A stretch of DNA of 64,000 bases from Aurantiochytrium sp. KH105 (Eukaryota; Sar; Bigyra; Thraustochytrida; Thraustochytriidae), in NCBI GenBank assembly GCA_003116975.1, contig BGKB01000075.1:101799-165798 (forward strand), written 5' to 3'. This document shows, piece after piece, positions 10,601 to 18,571 of this stretch. The first letter of the stretch is position 1. Each line of letters opens with the position of its first letter. Below the pieces are notes generated by a model that did no database searches, had not been told where the DNA came from, and saw nothing but the letters and a program-made list of their open reading frames with translations. A program made the translations under genes and the position numbers.

Positions 10601-10717
10601 TCTCTCGCCGCGTCGGGGGGATGAGAATGCCTTGGCACCGCTGGCAGAGGCCTTGGCTGAGGCGGCACCCCGCCACGACCCGTCCACGCTGGCCGCCGCG
10701 CTTGCCTCGCTTGTCAT
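7607..10717 (-). CDS. HEAT-repeat protein, HEATR6-like
   Basis: A 1036-residue protein in one frame, ATG at 10715-10717. Residues 1-110 are Ala/Ser/Pro-rich and disordered. The rest is an alpha-solenoid of HEAT-type repeats. The assignment to HEATR6 rests on order and wording of segments: an early repeat block ending LACSGAAFGCLGNLLQRKAL, a Ser/Asp/Glu linker (SESEMSDSDLERK) followed by a helix pair, RVRCATFRVVSALFANSPV, and FVPMSVKISRIVEEVF, which parallels human HEATR6. The C-terminal third has several more repeats (VRARGALALANFVYEPD, VRWSACASIGLVLSRG). HEATR6 has no clear molecular role, so scaffold or transport function is only inferred. It lies downstream of the kinesin gene on the same strand, 321 bp apart. 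Confidence 0.75.
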   Translation of the reverse strand: MTSEASAAASVDGSWRGAASAKASASGAKAFSSPRRGERAFETQNGDRGGSPAAPRSRRPSSSSLPAAAGDRVPPLPPTTPTQGRVRARQAMGTPSQSGPPLTTRKFSFSSSLRAGSGNAALQRERAKWNVWVRAARERHIEPATLVREVIDARLTFPSSVISRRDCGELVRRVVDLEDTETGGGASARLVSYFSQRKHVEFNVDALAVVVPSLLREVRASLVSSDQCLDALQALSYVLFSDGARCSAFEEEIVRTLIDHVLRADNADLACSGAAFGCLGNLLQRKALLNAQAPEVAQLALRSISLLLEEAWDTPATVAVGQPPSAIENTGDSRLQKLKVLQAALRVVHGCLLAFGADSLQTKLHWFAGALTRVVCETMQVCKTEKRLRQGEASASESEMSDSDLERKSSSSRVLKQLEKIRLAALDLLDALCKFDRKLMQTQWERLLPQRNGSVLNLKAPHLLTVLLFDAQPRVRCATFRVVSALFANSPVRVWLSQPRPAGKASAFVPMSVKISRIVEEVFYALGRVLGGQESNPTALEQAHQCAVTVLRAVPFEVRGNEGFFLTPFLQGCAGPLTARLADAKVPEKVRLAAAATCAALVSAPKARLESVAAFTTTHLIPALEQVDLAANEWSMPLVGAMCEQYAREVSRGTLWDATHRVLLQCFASRLPSSRRAAVGLVERILRRDKVSEPPITSALAGWNEVLSVHLPRALRDPDHDVRSCAAVCVSEIRTEGWALVSDAQRRECVGGILSAYGGKEETQRATLTALGAMALVLEFRTPVFMRDAVPLLLVALEASNLQVRARGALALANFVYEPDRASHLDQLIAPDTRCALTEACITHVPDHDKVAAPCLRALGALYAGFATSLSDNEDGNGSQQGNLGARVAHALLEGANGKGEASAKVRWSACASIGLVLSRGTDSTRQRDFVEVLADQAAQNDNFKVRIAAVTALHEGIRALHARSDLRAVVRETLGPALLSLVNARGMVDVSQARFAAKLDDALRALLRGVADSEWPEQGGDLASLIGSQEMLRKE

Positions 10718-11038
10718 TGTGTCGGCAGTGCGTGCGAAGAGGTTCTGGATGGTAACAATGATAACCGTTTTGGCTTTTGGACCTCAGCTCTCACCAGGTT
10801 GCCATGTATCCTTCAAGAACTTGACCTGGACAGCCGATGCGCGCGCACAGCACTTGCAAGTCCTCGACACGGCACAGAGCTCTTTGCGATGCAGTGCTGG
10901 ACGCGAGCGCGAAGGAAAAGGGAAGAAGCCAGATATAAGTCAGTCATTGAATGACTACGTGGTACGATGTTTACTTCAGTTCGTTGGTTGAGTGGGTGAT
11001 ATACTATACTACTCCTACTCCTACTACTATCGTGTCAG
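10718..11038. other. Intergenic region between HEATR6-like and kinesin genes
   Basis: Holds the promoter of the HEATR6-like gene and the 3' UTR of the kinesin gene, both leftward. A degenerate (ACTCCT/ACT)n run lies at about 10997-11030. No gene seen. Confidence 0.45.
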
Positions 11039-14000
11039 CTAGTTTGTGACCTTTTTACGGCGCGCTCGCTCTTGCGCGAGCCTCTTGCGCAGCTGGGCCG
11101 CCGTGGCGTTCGCCTGGGCGCTCGCCTGGGCGCTGCTGGCCGTGAAGGCCTGGCCCACAGCTGTACTGGCGCCCGGAGAGGAGAGTACCCCACCGGGTCC
11201 AGCGTCAGATCCGAGAGCTTTTTGTTTCTGGACGCCAGTGTAGTATTTTGGATCGGCGAGTCGTTCGTGAATGGGTTTCGCGCTCGCAAGAATAGCCCCG
11301 CCTGCAATTACGGCATCGTCCGACGTGTTCTCCTTTTCAGGATTGTCCTCGGGTGTGCCTGGGGATCCGCTACGAGTATTTCCGCTGCCTGGCTTGGCAC
11401 TTGCGTCAGCTGAGCCGGGCTTGGCCTTTTGCGATTCCCAGGCAAGCTGGCGAGCGCGACCATTGCTTCGAGACCCCGTGCCCGAAGTGGCGTTGTTTCT
11501 GTACAGGCCGCCAACCTCCGCACGATAAGTGCCGCTTCCATTCTTGATCTCCCCCCCGCTGGTACCCATTCCAGAAGCAGATGCCAAAGCTGGGGCTGGG
11601 AGAGCGACAACTCCTGCGACAGCGGCGTTAGCTGACTTGGGGTTCGAGGTGCTCATCGCGGATGAGGCGCTACCAACTGATCCCGTTGACTCCCGAGACC
11701 GCGCGGCGCGCAACTTGGATTCTTGCGCGCACCGATTCGAGTACGACTCAGTCATCCGGGTGAACGATGGTGAACCCGAACCGGATTCGTTCGAGCTGCG
11801 TCGTCCTGCGCGCGGGCTACCCACCCTATTGGACCCAGACCCAGACCCAGACCCGGACCCAGTGCCCTCGAGACTTGCACGAGGACTAGTGCTGCGCCCA
11901 TTGGTCTTGCGTTGTATCTCGGCCAGCGCAGCCGGGTTGAGGGTCATGCCATCTACTGTGGACTCGGGATGTGCGTCTGTGAGCTGGAGGGAGTCCACTT
12001 CGAGCTCGGTGATGGGCTTGATCACAAGCTCGTCCAAGGTGTTTTCGCGAGTTTGTTGGTCAATGATCTTGCGTTTGTGGATTCCCGTAAAATTTTGCGT
12101 GTTGGAGAGGCGATCAAAGACCCCCGGGGTGCGTTGCTGGTTCAACGCAGTTTGCTCTTCGTGAAGAATGTCTGCTCGCTCTGCTGCCCGGCGGGCCGCA
12201 GCGAATTCGGCATCGTTCGGAGTCTGGGCCAGCATCTGCGATTGCGCTTGCTGCGATTGCGGGGTCGCAAGCATCGCACTAGCCATACTGGCAAAGTTTG
12301 CCCCAAGGCTTGACCTGCGGCCTGTATCCCGAGCAGAAAAGAGCGCCGACGACGAGCCCGAAACCTGCAGCTGGCGGACTTGGTCCTCGAGAGCACGCAG
12401 CTTGGCTTCGTTGAGGTTTTCCTCAAGGCCCGGGTCTACGCGAATGCCATTCTCCTTGATGATGCCCAAAAGCTTTTGATTTTCCTTGAGCAGGACATTG
12501 CAAAGCTCGCTGGACTCGCCGAGTTTATCCTGCAGTACGCGCGCGGTGATGGGCGTTGCTGCAGCGGCCATGGGCGAGCCTGCATGGCCCATGGAATGCC
12601 GTGTAAACGCCGGGGTGCCCGCAATGGATGAGGCCGGCGAAGAGACGGTACCGGAGGCAGAAGCCGAGGACGGCATGAGAGACTTGCGACGCTGTTGAAG
12701 ATCCCGGCGAGAACGCGACTCGTCGACATACGCCTGCTGTTTGAGACGCTCGATGGTTTGCTTGAGCTGAGACTTGGATCGCTTCGCATCGACGTACATT
12801 TGCAAAAGCTCCTGGAAGACCGACTTGGCCTCTTCGAGCGAAGTGAGCTCGACAGGAAAGATGTTCGCGAAGGAGTCGTCCTTGTTACCAAGCTTGGAAG
12901 CCGATTCGCGCTGCTGCCCGGCCTGTGCAGCATCCCGCTTGGCCCCGGCGGCGGCTGGCGTCCCTGCTGCAGATTCGGCATCCGCGCCGGCGTCCTTGCC
13001 CACATCGCCTATTTTTGCGGCCGCGGCTTCGCACTGCTTTTTGTGAAAGATGATTTCGTACTCTGCAGCTTCAAGGCGCTGCTCAAGTTCTTCGACAGCT
13101 TCCATTTCCTCGGGTGTCATTTTCGCAGCACTGGCAGAACCAGAGGCTGATGCGGCGGCAGATGCCGACCTCGACCGCAGAGGACCGCCGCTACTGCTTA
13201 CACTATCCTTGGTGCTGACAAAGAAGGAGCGAAGGCTTTGCTTTTCGGCCGGGCCCGTTGGCGTCGACGAAGCCGCCAACGGTGTCGCCGCAGACGTTTG
13301 GGGCGGTTGAGCTACCACGGCAGACGTCGAACCGCTCCGACCACGAGCGGCAGCAGGGCTTGGATCAGGCGTGGACCCGACAGCGTTGAGCGCTTGAGCG
13401 GCGCTTTTCTCTGCCACATTTGCGCGCTGCTCGGCGGCACGCTTGCGGTCCTCGAGTTCGCGGCAAAGCTGTTCTTTGCGCTCGATCGCGGCTTGCTTTT
13501 TGGAAAGAGAGCGCTGCAGACGCTCGAGTTCCTCGTCGTGCTTGATGCGCTCGCGGGCCCATTTGTCGAGAAGCTTGCGCTGCTTGCGCTCCTTTTCGGT
13601 GAGTTGCTTGTTGAAGGACGTGAGTCGCTGCGCCTGGCGCAACTTGCGCTGCATGGCCGTAACCTGCTCGGTCTTTTGACGGAGAAGACGCTCGTCGCGT
13701 GTGCTTCGCATCTGGAGCTTTTGCTTGTCCTGCGCGAGGACGCGCTGCTGCTTGCGGAGGCGAGCAATCTCTTGCTTGCGTTGCTGCGCCTCTTCGCGGT
13801 ACTTTTTGGCGTTCTCCTCCATGCGGCGCTGGTATTCGACCTTTTGCTTTTTCATGCTGTCGATTTCACGCTGGATCTTTTGCTCCTTGACTTGCCACTT
13901 GCTGGCCATGCGCTTGGCGTCTGCAAGCTGCTTGCCCTGTTTTTCCAGATTTTTGAGGCGCTCCATCTTGTCCTTGAGCTGAAGGCGGAGCTTGGTGATT

Positions 14001-16255
14001 TGGGTCTTGTTCGCCTCGCTGGATTTTTTGGTCTCAAGTTCTTTGATTTTACAATCGAGAGCGTCGCGTTGCTGCTGCGTGACCAGGACCTCGGCATTCA
14101 TCTCTGCCATTTTCGCCTCGTAGTGAGCCTTCATGGCCTCAAACTTTTTGCGTTCCTCGACGACCTTTTTCATGATCATCTGCTTGGAGCGAAGGGTCAC
14201 GTCGTAGCTCTGTACCATGCTGCGATAGCTATCCTGGGTTTTCTGGAACTTTTCCTTGAGCTCCCGGGTTGCCTCGTCGTCGTCCTCGTTCACCTCGAGC
14301 AGCGAGGGATCCGCCGCAAGGTCTTCGGCGCTGAGGGCGTGGGGATCAAAGTCGTCTGCATGGCCATCTTCGTCGTCGTCGAGGTCATCGTCGTCTTCGT
14401 CGTCGTCCATATCGGTCGTTTCATCAAGACCCGAGCCGGCGACGGCGACGCCGCCCTTGCCGGCGCCGTGAAAGCCCTCGAGGCTCCGACGAATGCGCGC
14501 GTTGCGTACGATTTCCTTTTCGACCTCGTCGAGAGAGTCTGCAAAGGTGAACTCGCTCTGAAGGCTTTTGAGCTCTTTGCGTGCCTGGGAGAGCTGGCCG
14601 TCGCTGGTCTCGAGCTGTCTCTGGAGCTCTTCGATTTTACGCAAGTATTGCGCATTGCTCTTGATGGCCTCTTCGTCAAGCTCGATGTCCTTGGCCTCGC
14701 CGGTCTCGCCGCCGAACTTGCTTTTGTAAAAATCGACCTGGGCAGCGGCCATAATGTACTTTTCCTGAACTTCGGAGCGCGACCGTTTTTCGCGCTCGAG
14801 CGCGTCGGTGAGTTTGAGAACTTGCGCGTCGGCGCCGTCGGCTCGCATGCGCGCCATCTCGAGCTCTTGGCGAGCGTGCGAGAGTTCCTCGCCGTTGCCG
14901 AAAGCCCCAAAGCCCATGCCCGCGCCAAAACCTTGCTGCTGTTGCTGCTGGAAGTTTTGCATTGAGTGCTGATCTTGTGGCTGTTGTTGAGGCCCGCCGT
15001 TCCCGTAGAGTTGCAGTTTGAGTTGCTGGATCTGTGCCTTGAGCGTCGCAATCTGTGACGAGTTTGGATCGCGGTTGACGATCGGTTTGTTCTTGATGTT
15101 ACGAGCACGATTTGCGTAGCGCAGGGCGTTGAGGGTTTCTTCAAAATTAGCATCAGCAGGTGATACGCAGGCGATCATCAGGGTGCGACTGTTGCCACCG
15201 AGGGAGTCCTGCAACATGCGCGTGAGCTTGGAATCACGGTATGGCACGTGCGTGCCCTTTGGCTTGGTTTCGTCGCCGAGGGCAGAAATTACGTTGCCTA
15301 GGGCCAGGAGACCCTTGTTGATGTTGATTCCTTCCTTGAGACGGGTCCCCGTGGCGCCGGTTCGTTTGGCGCGCTCAGAGCCGGCGAGGTCCACGAAATG
15401 GAATTTGGCAATTCGGTATTCGACATCGTCGCCGGCGGCCGACTCGCCATTGCTAGCAGCGGCCTCGCCCTCGGTGCTCTCGCCGCTTTTCGTGGCGGCA
15501 TTTTCTTTCTTTTGCTGGTTTGGGTCCGCGGAACTGTTATCTTCCCCAGCCGATGTGGAGTCCGCGGCCACGGGCAAGTGCTGCTCGATGATGATGGTGA
15601 AGATTGCGTGCGAGCGCGAGGAGTGAACGTTCATCTCCGTGCTGCCCGTGGTGCGACAGAGGGATCCGCGTTCGAGTGCTTCGTACATGGCAGCCGTAGA
15701 CTTGACGGACTCCTCCACGGCGCCGCAGACCTCCATGCCCTTTTCGCTTTCGCGCACGCTGACCACCTTGCCCTCAGAGGACCCTGCCGGGTCAAGCAAG
15801 TCGCGAATGTCCTCGCCGTAGATTTCCAGAAACTGCACCCGGAGGTAGAACTCTGCGCCTGGGTTCGCGGCCTTTTTTTCTTCGATGATGTCAAAGATTT
15901 CCGACATGGCGCGCGGAATGACGCCGAGCTTACTGTCGTCGTCATCGACGAGCGAGTCTGTGGATGTGCCCATGGTGTAAGTTTTGCCGCTCCCGGTCTG
16001 GCCGTATGCCAGGACGGTAGCGTTGTAGCCGTCAAAGAGTGTTCTGACGAGGGGCGACACGTTTTTCGCATAGATCTCGTGCTGGTGCGAGGTCTGGCCA
16101 AAGACTTGGTCGAAGGTGAACTGTTTCTCCTTGCCCATCATGACGAGCTCCGACTCGCTCAGCGGGCGCACGCACTCGCTGCATCGCTCCAGCTTCTCCT
16201 TGGACAGGAGCGGCCTGATCCGCACCGCCACGCGGATGTTCGTCGACTCGCTCAT
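11039..16255 (-). CDS. Kinesin-4 family motor protein (KIF4/KIF21 type)
   Basis: Start set at the ATG at 16253-16255 (MSESTNIRVAVRIRPLL); the frame stays open upstream to 16471 through GC-rich low-complexity 5' sequence. The product has 1738 residues. The motor domain has the P-loop GQTGSGKT (85-92), switch I NVHSSRSHAIF and switch II VDLAGSER, followed by GININKGLLALGNVISALGD, LMIACVSPADANFEETLNAL and the neck RNIKNKPIVNRD, wording that matches kinesin-4. A long coiled coil follows, broken by an acidic run (MDDDEDDDDLDDDEDG), then a Ser/Ala-rich tail. The family drives plus-end motion and regulates microtubule length on chromosomes, midzone or cilia. An acidic/Ser-rich insert of roughly 45 extra residues sits in the loop between switch I and switch II compared with human KIF4. 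A (TCTGC)n tract lies 230-350 bp upstream. Confidence 0.93.
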   Translation of the reverse strand: MSESTNIRVAVRIRPLLSKEKLERCSECVRPLSESELVMMGKEKQFTFDQVFGQTSHQHEIYAKNVSPLVRTLFDGYNATVLAYGQTGSGKTYTMGTSTDSLVDDDDSKLGVIPRAMSEIFDIIEEKKAANPGAEFYLRVQFLEIYGEDIRDLLDPAGSSEGKVVSVRESEKGMEVCGAVEESVKSTAAMYEALERGSLCRTTGSTEMNVHSSRSHAIFTIIIEQHLPVAADSTSAGEDNSSADPNQQKKENAATKSGESTEGEAAASNGESAAGDDVEYRIAKFHFVDLAGSERAKRTGATGTRLKEGININKGLLALGNVISALGDETKPKGTHVPYRDSKLTRMLQDSLGGNSRTLMIACVSPADANFEETLNALRYANRARNIKNKPIVNRDPNSSQIATLKAQIQQLKLQLYGNGGPQQQPQDQHSMQNFQQQQQQGFGAGMGFGAFGNGEELSHARQELEMARMRADGADAQVLKLTDALEREKRSRSEVQEKYIMAAAQVDFYKSKFGGETGEAKDIELDEEAIKSNAQYLRKIEELQRQLETSDGQLSQARKELKSLQSEFTFADSLDEVEKEIVRNARIRRSLEGFHGAGKGGVAVAGSGLDETTDMDDDEDDDDLDDDEDGHADDFDPHALSAEDLAADPSLLEVNEDDDEATRELKEKFQKTQDSYRSMVQSYDVTLRSKQMIMKKVVEERKKFEAMKAHYEAKMAEMNAEVLVTQQQRDALDCKIKELETKKSSEANKTQITKLRLQLKDKMERLKNLEKQGKQLADAKRMASKWQVKEQKIQREIDSMKKQKVEYQRRMEENAKKYREEAQQRKQEIARLRKQQRVLAQDKQKLQMRSTRDERLLRQKTEQVTAMQRKLRQAQRLTSFNKQLTEKERKQRKLLDKWARERIKHDEELERLQRSLSKKQAAIERKEQLCRELEDRKRAAEQRANVAEKSAAQALNAVGSTPDPSPAAARGRSGSTSAVVAQPPQTSAATPLAASSTPTGPAEKQSLRSFFVSTKDSVSSSGGPLRSRSASAAASASGSASAAKMTPEEMEAVEELEQRLEAAEYEIIFHKKQCEAAAAKIGDVGKDAGADAESAAGTPAAAGAKRDAAQAGQQRESASKLGNKDDSFANIFPVELTSLEEAKSVFQELLQMYVDAKRSKSQLKQTIERLKQQAYVDESRSRRDLQQRRKSLMPSSASASGTVSSPASSIAGTPAFTRHSMGHAGSPMAAAATPITARVLQDKLGESSELCNVLLKENQKLLGIIKENGIRVDPGLEENLNEAKLRALEDQVRQLQVSGSSSALFSARDTGRRSSLGANFASMASAMLATPQSQQAQSQMLAQTPNDAEFAAARRAAERADILHEEQTALNQQRTPGVFDRLSNTQNFTGIHKRKIIDQQTRENTLDELVIKPITELEVDSLQLTDAHPESTVDGMTLNPAALAEIQRKTNGRSTSPRASLEGTGSGSGSGSGSNRVGSPRAGRRSSNESGSGSPSFTRMTESYSNRCAQESKLRAARSRESTGSVGSASSAMSTSNPKSANAAVAGVVALPAPALASASGMGTSGGEIKNGSGTYRAEVGGLYRNNATSGTGSRSNGRARQLAWESQKAKPGSADASAKPGSGNTRSGSPGTPEDNPEKENTSDDAVIAGGAILASAKPIHERLADPKYYTGVQKQKALGSDAGPGGVLSSPGASTAVGQAFTASSAQASAQANATAAQLRKRLAQERARRKKVTN

Positions 16256-17285
16256 CCTGCTCTCTGCCGTCGCCGCCGCTGCTCCTGCCAGGCCTGCTGC
16301 AGCTACGTCCGTCGCCGGGGGCGCCGCCTCCCTCCTCCTCCCTCCGCGCGCAGGCCGGGCGCAGGCCGGGCGCACGCCGAGCTCGCTCGGGCTCCGCCGC
16401 GCGCAGGCGTCGCGAGCGGGTCTGCCGCGCCCTCCCTCGCTGCCTCTGCGAGCCCCGCCTGGCCGTTGCACGCGAGCCCTCTTCTCCCTGCTCTGCTCTG
16501 CCTACTCTGCTCTGCTCTGCTTGCTCTGCTCTGCTTGCTCTGCTCCCTGGGCGGCGAGCTGCTCCAGGAACCGCGGCCGCGCTCTGCTCTGCTCTGCTCC
16601 GCGCCGCGCCGCTGCTGGAGAGGAGAAGATGGCGGCGGAGAGGAAGAGGCCGCGGGCGGGGGCCGCGGGCGCGGAGACCGCGCGGCCCGGGCGGCGGCGA
16701 GCGAGGAGGGCTGCGACTGCAGCTGCAGCTGCGTCTGCGGCGGGCGGCGCGCAGGGTGGGCCACGCGGCCGCTAAAAGTGCAGGGCTTGCTTGCTCTGGA
16801 CGGAACTTGGAGGAGCGGCGCCGTGCTCGGCGAGGGCGCGAAACGGGCGAGGTCAGGAAGGGGAGGGTCAGGGTGAAAGAAATGATCGGCCGGGGGAGGG
16901 TTTGCACGTACTAACAGTAAGATTACTGTTAGGTGGAGTCCGTGCATGCTCCATGCTGAGGACTGTAGGGGTGAAAGCGGATATGACGAAGAAGGACGAA
17001 GACGATAGCAGCTTCCCCCATCGAGGTCTATTCATTTACATACATGGACGCCACGCTTGGTCTCGCTTCTTACTTTCTGATCGAAAAATTGCGTTTTGTG
17101 GCTTTTCCTGTGTCAAAACAGCCGTGGCCACGCGACATTGGACCGGGCTGCAATTTGATGAACGCATTGATTCTACCTGATGCTTATGAAATGACAACCA
17201 ATTTTTATTTCGTTTTCCTAACCGTCGATAATTCCATTTCGGGGTTTCCGAAGTGATAAGCAAGAAAGAGAACGGCAAACTAGGC
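16256..17285. promoter_or_regulatory. Upstream region of the kinesin gene
   Basis: About 1 kb. The first 500 bp are extremely GC-rich with (TCTGC)n tracts; in the kinesin sense strand these read (GCAGA)n. The remainder to 17285 is ordinary and AT-richer, and should carry the 3' UTR of the leftward membrane thioredoxin gene. Long frames cross the GC-rich part in several phases and are compositional artefacts. Confidence 0.5.
16489..16600 (-). repeat. (GCAGA)n pentanucleotide tracts upstream of kinesin
   Basis: Two interrupted blocks of TCTGC on the plus strand, 16489-16545 and 16581-16600, i.e. GCAGA on the coding strand of the leftward kinesin gene. They lie 234-345 bp before its start codon. 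Confidence 0.85.
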
Positions 17286-18098
17286 CTATTTGGTCTTTTT
17301 AGCTTCCGGTACAGCGGCTTCCTTTTCGGCTGTGGCTTCGTTCTTAATGTCCATCTTTGTTGCACCTCGCCTGCCTCTCTTGGCAGCAGGCACCTCTGAA
17401 TTCGTGTCGCGCTGCCTGAAGACAGCATAGACGGCTCCAGCGCCAACCAGAACGCCGGCAAGGGCTGCCAACGCAGCCTTGAGGGGCTCATCGCGCAATG
17501 TCGTGATCATGTGCTCGTATACAGCAGCATTCGGGGCAAGAAAAGAGGCTTCGGCAGGAACAGGGACGCCTTCGACGTCTTCGGGACCCGTGCGGTGCTC
17601 GCCAATGTATCTGGCGAACTCGGCCATGGTCTCCACGTCGCGCTTGCCCCGAAATTTGTACATTGTGCCCTGATGAAAGTACAGGAGGGTCGGGAATCCC
17701 TTAATCTCAAAACGGCGCGCCAAGGCTTTATTATTCTCAGCATTCACCTCTGCCACGTTGATCTCGCCCAGGAGCTCTTCGCCCAAGATTTGCCATGCTG
17801 ACGCCATGCGCTTGCAGTGGCCGCACCATGGGGCATAAAACTTAACAAACCTGCGCGCCTCGCATTCGTTCACGAAAAAGTAAGCGTGCCGCTCGCACGA
17901 GGCCCCCTTCGGCTCCCTTCACACGTACCAGTCACCCGTCGTCGCGCCCGTCGCGGCTTGCGTCAAGTGCTCAAAGTTCTCCTCTCCGAGCTCGATTACA
18001 CGTCCTTCCGCGCCGTTCGGCGCCACGAAAAGCACGCAAAGGGCCAGAGCCAGAATCACCGCGCGCGCCGCGCCACCGAGCACGCTCTTCGCCTGCAT
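17286..18098 (-). CDS. ER membrane thioredoxin/protein disulfide isomerase (TMX-like), two exons
   Basis: Exon 1 (18098-17923) begins MQAKSVLGGAARAVILALAL, a signal peptide, and ends in GDWYV. Exon 2 (17850-17286) continues FVKFYAPWCGHCKRMASAW, the PDI-type active site with CGHC at residues 68-71. An intron at 17851-17922 (72 nt, GTGAAG donor, CGCAG acceptor, splitting a Val codon) is inferred because the two halves of one thioredoxin fold lie in frames separated by a stop; the join restores the usual spacing. The cis-Pro segment GFPTLLYF follows. A single membrane helix (AALAALAGVLVGAGAVYAVF) precedes a basic/acidic tail ending KKTK, a dilysine ER-retrieval signal for type I membrane proteins. 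Total about 246 residues. It would catalyse disulfide formation or isomerisation in the ER lumen. Other acceptor choices (17892 or just upstream of 17853) are possible but fit the family less well. Confidence 0.85.
17851..17922 (-). other. Inferred intron of the TMX-like gene
   Basis: GT donor read on the minus strand at 17922-17921, AG acceptor at 17852-17851, 72 nt, phase 2. It contains an in-frame stop, so it cannot be translated. It falls just before the active-site strand. Confidence 0.65.
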
Positions 18099-18571
18099 CG
18101 TCGCTCGCGCTTTGTTCGAGTTCTGCCTGCGCACCGCGTCGAAGCCACGCGCACCAGGAGATAAGAAAAGATCGCCAGGCCAAGTTCGTCTTCGAAGCGC
18201 TTCGCAGGGGGAAAAATGAAGAGGCCTATTTACAAAAATAGGCCGCGTCTGCCTAACCGCGGCGACGGCAACGCGAGGCGCCCGGCAGCAGTAGCAGATC
18301 GCGACCAGAGCGCGAGGGACGCGGACGAGGCGAGCTCCGCCGCGCTCGCGACCACCTGCCGCGCACGCATATCGACCGTCCTTGAGGCCTTACCGTGCTG
18401 CCTGCACTCGAGCGCAGAGGCTTCCATCGCGCGGCGAGCAAGCACTTTGGACACGCGAGGACAACCTAACGAACGCAAGACGAGCGCAGGCTCTGTCTGC
18501 TTGCTCGCTTGCTCGCTTGCGCATACGCACGCACGCACGGACGGACGCGTGCGTACGTACGACTGAAGACA
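18099..18571. promoter_or_regulatory. Shared upstream region of TMX-like and cohesin genes
   Basis: About 470 bp between divergent starts. It contains clustered ACGG/ACGC and GCTT repeats at about 18500-18560 immediately before the cohesin ATG. No further gene seen. Confidence 0.4.

Noticed and set aside
13238-14965. A 575-residue plus-strand frame opposite the kinesin coiled coil
   Set aside because: Leu/Ala/Glu-rich antisense of coiled-coil codons; the minus-strand kinesin frame is unmistakable.
16256-16471. A 72-residue N-terminal extension of the kinesin
   Set aside because: The extension is Arg/Ala/Gly-rich, encoded by GC-rich 5' sequence, and kinesin motors begin close to the VRVAVRIRP-type segment.
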